NCBI GenBank assembly: GCA_963835855.1 | Contig: CAWIHA010000003.1 | Coordinates: 62,001 to 126,000 of the forward strand | DNA: 64,000 bases | Reading direction: 5' to 3' | DNA from: CAWIHA01 sp963835855 | Lineage (GTDB): Bacteria > Acidobacteriota > Terriglobia > Bryobacterales > Bryobacteraceae | Shown here: positions 8,301 to 16,667 of the stretch, one piece after another | Layout of the letters: the number at the start of each line of letters is the position of its first letter | Position numbering within the stretch: the first letter of the stretch is position 1 | Translations under genes and position numbers: made by a program | Notes under the pieces: model-generated | Seen by the model: only the letters and a program-made list of their open reading frames with translations | Databases searched by the model: none | What the model was told of the DNA's origin: nothing

Positions 8301-9227
8301 CGGTGGTGCGTGGGCGGGTCGGGTGACGCCGATGTGCCGGGTCAACCTGTTTTTGGCGTGCTGCCGCGATGCGGCGCGCTGGAGCTGGCAACAATCGCGT
8401 TCAGCGATTTGGCGAACACACGGACCATTTCGTCAGCGACGTTAATCGTGAACTACTGGGACGAGCTGGCCAGTCCCTCACCGATCACATTGGGCGGGGC
8501 ACTTGCGAGTACGGATACTCTCATCTCGCTGTCGGAAGCAGGCAGCGCGCAGCCGGGCGATCTGGTGCAGATCGGCAGTGAGATCCTATCGGTGGTCCAA
8601 GTAAACAACGGGGGAACACAATACCAGGTAAAGCGGGGCGCAGAAGGAAGCACCGCGAGTTCGTGGCTGGCACAGACCCCGGTTTATCACTTGGACCAGA
8701 AAGTCTTCATCGTGCCGTTCAGCCGGGACTTCTTTGGAAGCCCGGCCAGCGGGAATTTCAGTTACTCGTTGCCGCTTCCGGACGCAAGAGTCGCGAGCGT
8801 CGACTTGTTCATGACGAATGTTAAAGGCAACAGCGCGACGGCGGTCAACTGTTATACCGGGACAGTAGACGGTGGGCTGCGGACGCTTTCGGGAGGGCAG
8901 TTCTCCATTCAAGTGGAGGGTTACCTGGCGATCGAAACGAACGCGGCGCCCGCGCTGATCGTGCAAGACTCGCACTCGGTGCGCGACGTATTTGCGTTCG
9001 TGCGGGAGGCGCCGGACGGCGCGCCAGTCCAACTGACGGTGCGTCAGGGCAGCACCGTATATTGCAATCTGACCGTGCCCGTGGGCGAGAACTATTCCAA
9101 CGTGGTGAACGGTTTCGGGTTGCCCCCGCTACTTGCGGAGTCCGAAATCGATCTGGACATCGTCTCAGCCGCGTCGAACGCGGAAGGGACGCCGGGCCGT
9201 GATCTGACGGTCACGATCCGGATGTGA
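5313..9227 (+). CDS. Giant tail hub/tip protein with cysteine (Fe-S-like) cluster
   Basis: 1304 residues. The N-terminal 270 residues resemble hub proteins of the lambda gpL / GTA gp13 (DUF2163-like) type. Cysteines lie at 156, 167, 185, 195, 207 and 214, including TCDGTRAACQARG (C-x6-C) followed by RRFGGIEF. In lambda gpL, equivalent cysteines hold an iron-sulfur cluster. The middle part (about 250-690) looks like the tail-tip (gpJ / phage-tail-domain) region, with GRKLEQYSTDG and ADVMRGIRNGARLFLTY. The rest carries Ig/FN3-like modules (FNVYRGAAPTQLLQIA; QPGDLVQIGSEIL). A single chain would thus combine hub and central tip. It starts 6 nt after the distal-tail paralog. Confidence 0.6.
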   Translation: MPTINELKEQTQTETPLLLFDCELSSGAVERWSTHAVDVNGQHYDARVLKHNLYEMQSGADQGIDAIATISITLANADSHCSEIERNTGWKGSVVTVRFVFFDLIQGAPASEIVVLFSGMADAPNQITESTLRLTVTNSLNLQRMQLPDVRVQRRCPWNFPGNAAQCAEAVSGGTEGRYDPFYRCGYSADQSGGCGNLNAGAPYTTCDGTRAACQARGMFSGDAGGNITRRFGGIEFIPPTTVVRSYGEKGRHVSQALDNEARYNDFVPLVYGTAWYSPLIVFSKNDGNLTHMDVLLGTGEIQQVLTVLVNDIEIPLGQAGTNMTATGWFNVITPGARTGVFNPEYHDAAGNPLGDPYGSMAVLSVVVPNRINDGSSLPQIQVLLEGRKLEQYSTDGTLAAYSFTNNPAWVVLDVLRRCGWELEDLDLASFANAAQYCAELIPAVDLYGNPVSIPRFQCNLVLEQRRSAADVMRGIRNGARLFLTYSTGGLLQLNVENTIALQQPTKAAGSNSTSMLEGGWPAYEFGDGSMGFSGILRKANGEPSISLSSKSTAETPNRMTVEFQDAFNEYQQDSLSLVNLDDVLLAGQEVSLTLQALGIPNFDQAARIITFQLDKADSGNTYATFETSVKAIGLKPGDLITITYLKEGLERQPFRVIKIAPSINYQTAQITAQIHDDAWYSDTVQLGSSNAGRQQQSAVGMPRPLTGKILNANGQQQFDISESSVVGSDGSANITLTVGFVAPPRPALASVGIPIVSLSAEIDNAAGSLAGGETLYYATSALDALGEESALSFVVRAAIPVGTNTNAVTLTGLSFSQNTTGFNVYRGAAPTQLLQIAANQAVGSSFIDTGMKAQLVPPPDENYDHANFYWRLEILPECAATSFSSSTIGNSSLATEPNAYRGMTVRITRGTGAGQERAISSHTATVFTVAPNWDLAPDATSYFVIAEAGWHFGVAAASSPAAFEVPNRIGVTVDVSGRAANVYNLECGPEESPLTRWCVGGSGDADVPGQPVFGVLPRCGALELATIAFSDLANTRTISSATLIVNYWDELASPSPITLGGALASTDTLISLSEAGSAQPGDLVQIGSEILSVVQVNNGGTQYQVKRGAEGSTASSWLAQTPVYHLDQKVFIVPFSRDFFGSPASGNFSYSLPLPDARVASVDLFMTNVKGNSATAVNCYTGTVDGGLRTLSGGQFSIQVEGYLAIETNAAPALIVQDSHSVRDVFAFVREAPDGAPVQLTVRQGSTVYCNLTVPVGENYSNVVNGFGLPPLLAESEIDLDIVSAASNAEGTPGRDLTVTIRM

Positions 9228-9236
9228 GGAGGCTGG

Positions 9237-11945
9237 ATGGCGGAAACTCTGACAAAACTGAGGCCGGACCGCGACCTGCAATGCTATTTTTACCAGCCTT
9301 CGAGCATCGCAGCGCTAAGCGGCGCGACGGCGACTGGGTTCACGGTATCCGGAAGCTGGCGCCAGCAATTCGACTGGGCAGTCGTGGAGTGGAACCGCGA
9401 CAACGTTTTTGAACACCCTGCATTCCGAAACCTGCCCGACGGAGACCTAAGCGGCCTCGAACTCTCCTACGAAGAAACCCGCACAAATTGCGTCCCGATG
9501 GATTCCAATCTCTATCCCACGGTGGAGTGGCCGTACTTGCGGGTGTGGCCGGACGGACAGGATCAACCCTACCTCGTGCCGTTGCTAACCTATGCAGTGC
9601 CTATCGGAGGCAGTTATCGGGCTGCTGCAGCGGGCCTGGGACTCCAGGGCACGCCGACTAATGGCGACTACATCGGAGTGGCGTGGCTGAACGAGCAATA
9701 CAATTATCAGCTCGTCGCGGCCGATACGATCATTACAGCGGTAGCGGCGCTGGCGAGCATTATCAACCAGTTTTCACAGACAGTGCATGCCTCCGCATTC
9801 GGCGCACAGATTACGCTAGCTGCCATGAGCCCAGGAGCGAACTGGAATCGCGTAGGCGTGTACGGTTTCGTAGCCGGCGCGAGAACGGAATCATGGACGC
9901 CATGGTGGGCGCAGTTCAGCGGCGGGACATCTCCGACGAGTTGGCGTATCCAGTTGCCATTCAGCCAACTGAGAGACGTCAACGGTAGTTCGGTGCCGAC
10001 CAATGCGGTGCGGAAGATGCGGTGGACCTGGGCCGCCGACCTGTCACCAGGAGCATTTCAGAGCTGCGAATTCGCGGTGAACATCAGTAACTGGAGTGTG
10101 ACAGGAAGTAATAGTTCGTATTCGGTTGCTGGGCCGGGCAGCCGCCGCATCGAAGATGACGCCTCAGAGGTCAATTACCGCGGCGCATGGGCAACGGCCA
10201 GCGGTAACTTCTCCGGCGGTTCGATTCATTCAACGAGCGTGGCGGGTGCGGGCCTGGGCTGCACATATCTCGCCGCGAGCTCGCATTCACTGTATTTAGG
10301 GACGCGGGCGGTGGACAACGGAGCGCAGATTACGATCTCGGTGGATGGAGCGCCGGCGGTGGTGAAGAGCCTGAATATCCCGGGCGAAGACGTCCTGATG
10401 CGGGTGCCCCTGGGTAATTTCGGCGCCGGGACACACACGGTCACAATCAACTCAGCAGGGCCGGATGGCCAATACTTCTATTTCGATTTTCTCGAGATCG
10501 CGAGCCCAACGACAAGTCTGCCAGTGCTTCCGCAGCAGCAGCTCAGCCTGGCGACGGACTGGGACACGTATCACTCGCTCTGCCTTGCTCCGGAGAGAAC
10601 GGCATGGCTTATCGCGTCGCTCGGTTGTTGCGGACGAGTGAACCACTATGCGGGCGCGCTGTGGTTCTACGAGTTAGTCTTGTCGGGGCACCAGTACGCC
10701 TCCGGAATGGTGGAGTTCGTCGGGGCGCCGGTGTTCGGGCCGGGCCAAGAGACCCAGATCACAATCGGCCGGACGGATGACCCCACAAGCGCAACCGTGC
10801 TGACACACCTGCATCTGATCGGCGATACGGCCGAAACGATTGCCAAGGCGTTCGAGCTGGCTATCAATAACGGGTACATGGCGGTACGGGCGTGGTCACA
10901 AGGCAATGTGCTGACGATTTATTCGCGCACCCTGGGCACCGATGGGAACAACGTTACCATCGGAGCGGCACCGGCGAGCGGCTCGTATTATGCACAGGCG
11001 AGCGGCGCTACGCTGGCAGGCGGCATCGACGGGAACTGGTACACGGACTTACAAGCCACCCCGCGGCTGAACCGCGCAGCGCGCGACTGGACGAGCAGCT
11101 TCTTTGCGGCTTTGAAAGCGCAAGGGATGGACGGGACTGCCGCGCTCAGCATGGAGCTACAGAACGGGGACCCGTCAGTTGCGGCTGGCATTGCCCAGCG
11201 CTGCCCGGCAGGCGATCCGGTGCTACTGCCCACGCCGTCATTGCAGACCAATTTTTCCCCCACGAGCCTTGCATTCTGGCAGGAAGCTTACGCCGAGCTG
11301 GCGCAATTGATGCAGGGCGCCGGGCTTCGGCCTTACCTGCAATTCGGCGAGGTACAGTGGTGGTACTTTCGCGATAACCGCTCGGGAATGCCGTTTTACG
11401 ACGACTACACGAAATCCGCCTTTCAGGCGGCGTACGGGCGGACAATCAGTACGATCACGGACAATACCGTATCGCCCTCCGACTATCCGCAGGAGACGGC
11501 TTTCTTGCCTACGCTCATAGGGAATTTCACGAGCGCAATCATCAGTTACGTGCGTACGAATGCGCCCACGTGCCGTTTCGAGGTCTTGTATCCGTTGGAC
11601 GTGAACGCAACCGCCTTCAACCAAGCGATTAATTTCCCGAAGCCTAACTGGACCCCAGCACAACTGGACTGTCTGAAGACGGAGAACTTCGGCTACACGT
11701 ATGCCCGAAACCTCGATGAGTGCCAGACTTCGATTGCATTCCCCCTCAACATAGGTTTCCCGCCGCAGCAGAGCGCGCATTTGACCGGCATCAGCGATCC
11801 GACGACACCATGGGAGGAGGAAGTCCGGTTGGCAATGGGCAAGGGGCTGAATTCCGTGGTGCTGTTTGCGCTCGATCAACTGTGCCTCATCGGTTATGCA
11901 CTGCCGTTGCCTCCGAGCAGCCGGCGCAGCTCCTTCCAGGGATAA
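9237..11945 (+). CDS. Large tail-associated protein, probable receptor-binding or sheath-like, with TIM-barrel-like C-terminus
   Basis: 902 residues starting ATGGCGGAAACT 9 nt after the hub gene, with GGAGG upstream. The N-terminus (LRPDRDLQCYFYQPSSIAAL, FTVSGSWRQQFDWAVVEWNR) is followed by beta-rich modules. One, near residues 300-425, resembles a carbohydrate-binding domain (YFYFDFLEIASP). The last 300 residues have a glycosidase-like pattern with buried aromatic strands (LRPYLQFGEVQWWYF, MPFYDDYTKSAFQAAYGR, RFEVLYPLDVNATAFN). I cannot assign catalytic residues. As the last gene of the tail module it is the best candidate for host recognition or polysaccharide binding; a non-contractile tail-coat role is an alternative. 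Confidence 0.45.
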   Translation: MAETLTKLRPDRDLQCYFYQPSSIAALSGATATGFTVSGSWRQQFDWAVVEWNRDNVFEHPAFRNLPDGDLSGLELSYEETRTNCVPMDSNLYPTVEWPYLRVWPDGQDQPYLVPLLTYAVPIGGSYRAAAAGLGLQGTPTNGDYIGVAWLNEQYNYQLVAADTIITAVAALASIINQFSQTVHASAFGAQITLAAMSPGANWNRVGVYGFVAGARTESWTPWWAQFSGGTSPTSWRIQLPFSQLRDVNGSSVPTNAVRKMRWTWAADLSPGAFQSCEFAVNISNWSVTGSNSSYSVAGPGSRRIEDDASEVNYRGAWATASGNFSGGSIHSTSVAGAGLGCTYLAASSHSLYLGTRAVDNGAQITISVDGAPAVVKSLNIPGEDVLMRVPLGNFGAGTHTVTINSAGPDGQYFYFDFLEIASPTTSLPVLPQQQLSLATDWDTYHSLCLAPERTAWLIASLGCCGRVNHYAGALWFYELVLSGHQYASGMVEFVGAPVFGPGQETQITIGRTDDPTSATVLTHLHLIGDTAETIAKAFELAINNGYMAVRAWSQGNVLTIYSRTLGTDGNNVTIGAAPASGSYYAQASGATLAGGIDGNWYTDLQATPRLNRAARDWTSSFFAALKAQGMDGTAALSMELQNGDPSVAAGIAQRCPAGDPVLLPTPSLQTNFSPTSLAFWQEAYAELAQLMQGAGLRPYLQFGEVQWWYFRDNRSGMPFYDDYTKSAFQAAYGRTISTITDNTVSPSDYPQETAFLPTLIGNFTSAIISYVRTNAPTCRFEVLYPLDVNATAFNQAINFPKPNWTPAQLDCLKTENFGYTYARNLDECQTSIAFPLNIGFPPQQSAHLTGISDPTTPWEEEVRLAMGKGLNSVVLFALDQLCLIGYALPLPPSSRRSSFQG

Positions 11946-12342
11946 ACTCCAGCTCGTAACATGGGGTGCGTGCCTCATGCGTCTTACCGCCGTGAGAGCA
12001 TGGCGCCGATGTTGAGCGCGCTGCACCGATACGCTATAGTTCAAGAAGTTTGGCAGCGGTCCTCAGCCGGAAGGTCTCGAAGGCTTTTCATCTGCATCGC
12101 TATCCGTCCGATCGAATTCCCAAACTTTCCCGCTCTGGTGTTCGCCGGACCAGGAAATGGCCCCACTTCGTTTTCTGGCAGCTTGTGGTAAGAGTGTTTC
12201 GTGGCCGCTTGCCGACATGCGCGGTTCCGTGCTATCAAGAGGCCGCATCGAAACGCGATCGTGAGGGAGCCGGGGTGTCGAATTCCGCTACGGTTTTGCG
12301 GAGAGCACGACCGCAGGTGGCGGAAGCCGAGGTGAACGCGGC
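11946..12342. other. 397-bp gap between the tail module and the chromosomal genes
   Basis: No supported gene. A 98-codon open frame (12050-12346, +) has a low-complexity basic composition and no recognisable family, so I do not call it. I saw no tRNA, integrase remnant or clear direct repeat that would mark an attachment site. This is where a prophage right boundary would be expected if the tail module is part of one. Confidence 0.5.
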
Positions 12343-13788
12343 GTGATCTATATCACAGTGATTGTGGCCGTGGCCGCCGTTCTTTCCAGCGTCACGATAT
12401 GGAAAGCGGTCAAAGTCCGGAACCACACGGACTTCCTGGTCGCGGGGCGGAAGCTGCCGTGGCCGGTACTGATTTTCACGCTGCTATCGTCGTGGATCGG
12501 CGCGGGCAGCCTCTTCGCAGGCGGTGAGAACGCGTATTTGAACGGCTTTGCCGCGCTGTGGCAACCCGCGGGCGGCTGGCTCGGCCTCATCATTATATGG
12601 AGGATCGCGGGCCGGGCGCGCCGGTTCGCTCAGTTCACGGTGCCGGACCTGCTGGAGACGCGCTACAACGCGAGCGCCCGGGTGTTGGGTACGATCGCAA
12701 TCGTAATCGCCTACACGGTGATCACCAGCTACCAGATCAAGGCGGGCGGCGACATTCTGCATCTCATTTTTCCGGCGCTGGCGCGGGAGAACGGCATGTA
12801 CCTGATTGCCGCGCTTGTTATCGCCTTCACAGCGGGCGCGGGAATGGCATCGGTAGCATACCTGGACCTCGTGATCGGAACGACGGTGACCGCGATCCTC
12901 ATCATGGCATTTCCGATGGCGCTTCATAGCGTGGGCGGCTGGGCGGAAGTGCGGCGTGCGCTACCGCCCAGCCACTTTCAAGTTTTCGGCGATGTCGGCG
13001 TGCGGCGGGCGCTAGGCTTTATGACGCCGACGATGCTGCTGCTGATCGGCAACCAGGGGATGTACCAGAAATTCTTCTCGGCGCGCTCGGAGCGGGACGC
13101 GAAATTCGCGGTGGCCGGCTGGATTACCGGCACGGTCATCCTGGAGACGCTGATTGTGGCGATCGCGGTGGCCGGTGGAGCGAAGTATTTCCCGGAGCAT
13201 AACCTACGGGCGCACGGACACGCGCCGAGGGAGATCATTGCGGTAGTGGCGCGGCTCGAGCTGCCGACGATGGCGGGCGCGCTGCTGCTCGGCGGCGTGT
13301 TCGCGAAGGTGATCTCCACGGCGAACAATTACCTGTTCTCACCAGCTACGAACATCATCCACGACATTTATCAAAGGTTCATCGACCGGCACGCTTCGGA
13401 GCGGCGAACTTTGATCGTCTCGCGCGTCATCGTTGTGCTGCTGGGCATTTACGCGCTGCTGCAGGCGGCGTATTTCGAATCCATTCTGGGAGCGTCCCTG
13501 TACGCCTATACCGTGTACGGCGCAGCGGTGACGCCAGTGGTGCTAGCTGTGTTCTTCTGGAAGCGGGCGACGACTCAGGGTGCGATCGCCTCGATCGCAC
13601 TCGGAACCGTCGTGACGGTGGTCTGGAATGTGAGCGGTTCTCCGTTTGGCTGGGACGCGATCTACCCGGCCCTCGGCGCGTCGGTCGTGAGCCTGATCGC
13701 TGTCAGCCTCTTGACGCCTCCGCCGCCGAAAGAGAAGTGGGCACCGTTTTTCGAACCGGCCGGGAAGCCGGAGTTGGAGCGGGCATGA
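12343..13788 (+). CDS. Sodium:solute symporter (SSS family)
   Basis: 481 residues with about 13 hydrophobic helices, the usual SSS length. Family features include the N-terminal DFLVAGRKLPWPVLIFTLLS motif, a WIGAGSLFAGGENAY loop, and late segments FAKVISTANNYLFSPATNI and YGAAVTPVVLAVFFWK. The start is GTG at 12343. The stop overlaps the ATG of the next gene (ATGA), so the symporter and the M24 peptidase are translationally coupled, which hints at uptake of an amino acid or peptide-derived solute. The substrate cannot be read from the sequence. Confidence 0.85.
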   Translation: MIYITVIVAVAAVLSSVTIWKAVKVRNHTDFLVAGRKLPWPVLIFTLLSSWIGAGSLFAGGENAYLNGFAALWQPAGGWLGLIIIWRIAGRARRFAQFTVPDLLETRYNASARVLGTIAIVIAYTVITSYQIKAGGDILHLIFPALARENGMYLIAALVIAFTAGAGMASVAYLDLVIGTTVTAILIMAFPMALHSVGGWAEVRRALPPSHFQVFGDVGVRRALGFMTPTMLLLIGNQGMYQKFFSARSERDAKFAVAGWITGTVILETLIVAIAVAGGAKYFPEHNLRAHGHAPREIIAVVARLELPTMAGALLLGGVFAKVISTANNYLFSPATNIIHDIYQRFIDRHASERRTLIVSRVIVVLLGIYALLQAAYFESILGASLYAYTVYGAAVTPVVLAVFFWKRATTQGAIASIALGTVVTVVWNVSGSPFGWDAIYPALGASVVSLIAVSLLTPPPPKEKWAPFFEPAGKPELERA

Positions 13789-14954
13789 AGCTGGAAGCGA
13801 TTCAACAGGTCCTCGCACAAGAGCAAGTGGATGGGTGGTTGTTTTTCGATCACCATCAGCGAGACCCCCTGGCGTACCGTGTATTGGGCGTCTCGCTGGG
13901 ACGAACGGTGACGCGGCGCTGGTATTACCTGATTCCCGCACTGGGTGAGCCGCGCGGCCTGGTGCACCAGATCGAGCCGTTCGTGCTGGACGGTCTGGCA
14001 GGGGACATAAGAAAATACGCGAGCTGGCAGGAGCAGGTTGACGGAGTGGGCCGGCTACTGGCGGGTTGCCGGCGCGTGGCGATGCAATACTCGCCGCAGT
14101 GCGCGATTCCGTATGTGTCGATGGTGGATGCGGGAACGGTGGAGTTGGTGCGCGCCGCGGGCGTTGAGGTCGTGAGCTCGGCCAACCTGATTCAGTACTT
14201 CGAGGCCCGTTGGACGAAGGAAAACCTCGAACGGCATCTCGAGGCCGGGCGGAAGGTGGATGCAATCCGGCGCAACGCATTCCGGCTGGCTTCGGAGAGA
14301 CTCGGCGCAGACGGGCGAATCGGGGAGTTCGAGGTGAAGCAGTTCATCCGGGAAGGCTTCTCCAGAGCGGGCCTGGTTACGGATCACGGTCCTATCGTCG
14401 CCGCGAATGAGAACTCATCGAACCCACATTACGAGCCGGCGGAGGGAGTGAGCCGCGAAATCCGGGCCGGCGATTGCCTGCTGATTGACATGTGGGCGAA
14501 AGTGCGCGCGGCGGATGGAGTCTATTACGACATCACCTGGACGGGCTTTTGCGGGGAGAAGGCGCCGGACGAGATGCAGAATGTATTCGAGGTGATCCGC
14601 GGCGCGCGGGACCGCGCCATTGCGTGTGTCCAGCGGGCGATTGGCGAGGGGCGCGACTTGCGCGGCTTTGAGGTGGATGATGCCGCGAGGAACTATATAC
14701 GGGAGCGGGGATGGGGCGAGTATTTCATCCACCGCACAGGCCACTCGATCGGCGCCGAGGTGCACGGCGCGGGCGCAAACATGGACAATCTGGAGACGCA
14801 TGACGAACGGCGCGTGATTCCATGGACCTGTTTTTCGATCGAGCCCGGCATTTACCTGCCGAAATTCGGTATCCGGTCGGAGGTGAACGTTTTCGTGGGC
14901 GATGATTGCGCGCGCGTGACCGGTGAGATTCAAACGGAGCTGTTGAAGATTTGA
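13785..14954 (+). CDS. M24 family metallopeptidase (Xaa-Pro aminopeptidase-like)
   Basis: 389 residues from the ATG at 13785, which overlaps the symporter stop by 4 nt; the frame also extends 16 codons upstream, but coupling favours this start. A creatinase-like N-terminal domain (residues about 1-150) precedes the pita-bread catalytic domain. The expected five metal ligands are visible: Asp in LLIDMWAK, Asp in YYDITWTG, His in HRTGHSIG, Glu in SIEPGIYL and Glu in IRSEVNVF. It should cleave an N-terminal residue before proline in peptides, in the cytoplasm. An internal HGAGANMDNLETHD segment matches the variant of the family common in soil bacteria. Confidence 0.88.
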   Translation: MKLEAIQQVLAQEQVDGWLFFDHHQRDPLAYRVLGVSLGRTVTRRWYYLIPALGEPRGLVHQIEPFVLDGLAGDIRKYASWQEQVDGVGRLLAGCRRVAMQYSPQCAIPYVSMVDAGTVELVRAAGVEVVSSANLIQYFEARWTKENLERHLEAGRKVDAIRRNAFRLASERLGADGRIGEFEVKQFIREGFSRAGLVTDHGPIVAANENSSNPHYEPAEGVSREIRAGDCLLIDMWAKVRAADGVYYDITWTGFCGEKAPDEMQNVFEVIRGARDRAIACVQRAIGEGRDLRGFEVDDAARNYIRERGWGEYFIHRTGHSIGAEVHGAGANMDNLETHDERRVIPWTCFSIEPGIYLPKFGIRSEVNVFVGDDCARVTGEIQTELLKI

Positions 14955-14955
14955 T

Positions 14956-16542
14956 ATGCGGCGGCTGACGCTTGGCATCGCCCTGTTGTTGGGTGTGAGG
15001 TTGCAGGCGGAAGATCCCGTCCGGCGCGGGAACACGTTCGATCTCGTTTTCCGGGACGGCAGCGGCGAGATGGAATGGATCAGCCCGTCGAGCTTCCGAT
15101 TCCTGCGCGCGTGGGCGCCGCTCGAGCGCGGGCGAAAACCGATCACCACGGCGGCGGTTGAGGTGAGAGCGGCGGAGCGCGGCTCGAAATTCGTATTCGA
15201 GACGCAGTACCTCACGGTCGAAGCGGAAAAAAGCGGCGCCCGGCTGAAGGTGACGGGCGATTCGTTCGCCAGCGTAACCGAGATCCGCAGGGAAGACGGG
15301 CGCGTGGTTGTGGACCGGCCGCTCGGGTCCCATGAGCGGATCTATGGTCTTGGCGGGCGTGAGGCTCGAAGCCTCGACCTGCACGGCTCGGTAATCGAGA
15401 CCAAAAACGCCTTTCTGATCTCCAGCGCCGGTTACGGCGAGTTCTATCCCGGACCCGGCACGTACCGGTTCGACCTCGGCTCAGCCGCCGCCGGCCGTCG
15501 CAGCGTCGCCGTGCCGGCCGAGCGGCTCGAGTACTTCTTTTATTACGGGCCGACGCCGCGGGGAATCCTGGAAGAGCACCTGAAGGCGACCGGTGCGCCG
15601 CGAGATCTGGACTCGCTCGACTTCGACATCCGCAGGCCGAGCACCGGGCGGCCCGCGGACGGATCGTGGCAAAGCTTACGGGCAACGGTCTACGCTTTAC
15701 AGCACGCGAGCCTGTCAGCGGAACTCGCGCCATCGTTCGAACTGTCGAGATACGACAGCGCCTCCGGCGCACTCTTCGCGCGCGCAGCGCAGTTCGGCGT
15801 GTTTGTGCCAGTGCTTTACGGGGCGAGGCCGGCCGAGGCGAGGATTCCGGTTCTCGAAGCTATGGAGAGGCGGCGCAGGAGCCTGGTTCCGTTTTTTGAG
15901 AGCTACACGGAGGAGGCCCGCGAGCGTGGCCTGCCGCTTATTCGTCCGCTGGCCATGCAGTTCCCGGATGACGCCGAGGCGTTCCAGCATAGCGGGGAGT
16001 TCATGCTCGGAGACGAGTTGCTGGTGGCGCCCGTCTTGGTTCCGGCCGCGAACGTAAGCCTTTACTTGCCACAGGGCATCTGGACCGATTGGCGCACTGA
16101 CGCAATCTACAAAGGCCGGCAGAGGGTCACGGTGCGCGCACCCAAGGACGAGCTCCCATTATTCGTGAGAAACGGCGCGATTCTGCCCCTGGCTGCGGAA
16201 GGGAAGGGCGGCGTGATCGAGCTGCACTATTTCCCGAAGCTCGGAGCGGAATTTTTCCTGTATGAAGAAAGCGTGGCGGACTATTCACAACTGCACGCTG
16301 CGCCTGCGGGCGAGTACCTGCGTTTAGAGATCGAGTCGAAGGTGGACCGCGTGTACGAGTGGGCCGTGCATCACCTCAGGCCGTGCCGCAAGGTGGAGAG
16401 CGGCGGCACGGAATACGCCAGCGTGCCCAATGCGAACCGGCTTGCGCCGGGAACGTGGTTCTACAGTGAGGCGCTCAAGAGCATCCGCGTGCGCGTTCGG
16501 GCCCGGGCCGGCGGGGACGAGATCGTGAACGTTTCGTTTTAG
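14956..16542 (+). CDS. GH31-like protein lacking the catalytic barrel core
   Basis: 528 residues with a signal peptide (MRRLTLGIALLLGVRLQA). The N-terminal beta-sandwich of GH31 enzymes is present (RIYGLGGREARSLDLHG). So is the region after the active site: RGLPLIRPLAMQFPDD, GDELLVAPVL, LPQGIWTDWRT and LPLFVRNGAILPL. The catalytic segment between them, including the WxDMNE nucleophile motif and the acid/base region, is missing. After YYGPTPRGILEEHLKATG only about 100 residues remain where some 300 are usual. It is either a non-enzymatic secreted GH31 relative or a deletion product kept in frame. It starts 1 nt after the M24 stop. Confidence 0.65.
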   Translation: MRRLTLGIALLLGVRLQAEDPVRRGNTFDLVFRDGSGEMEWISPSSFRFLRAWAPLERGRKPITTAAVEVRAAERGSKFVFETQYLTVEAEKSGARLKVTGDSFASVTEIRREDGRVVVDRPLGSHERIYGLGGREARSLDLHGSVIETKNAFLISSAGYGEFYPGPGTYRFDLGSAAAGRRSVAVPAERLEYFFYYGPTPRGILEEHLKATGAPRDLDSLDFDIRRPSTGRPADGSWQSLRATVYALQHASLSAELAPSFELSRYDSASGALFARAAQFGVFVPVLYGARPAEARIPVLEAMERRRRSLVPFFESYTEEARERGLPLIRPLAMQFPDDAEAFQHSGEFMLGDELLVAPVLVPAANVSLYLPQGIWTDWRTDAIYKGRQRVTVRAPKDELPLFVRNGAILPLAAEGKGGVIELHYFPKLGAEFFLYEESVADYSQLHAAPAGEYLRLEIESKVDRVYEWAVHHLRPCRKVESGGTEYASVPNANRLAPGTWFYSEALKSIRVRVRARAGGDEIVNVSF

Positions 16543-16667
16543 CAGGCGCTCAAGGCTTCGGCCCCCCGCGCCTGTTCTCCAGGGGACGACGCGGTGCGCA
16601 ATAGAGTCTTCAGCGATCAGTGATCTCTCACCCGCCGTTCATCCCCCAGTGATATAGTAAGGATGCT

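Noticed and set aside
12050..12346. 98-codon ORF ending on the symporter start
   Set aside because: Basic, low-information composition without a family and without a Shine-Dalgarno; not supported as a gene, though its stop overlaps the GTG of the symporter.
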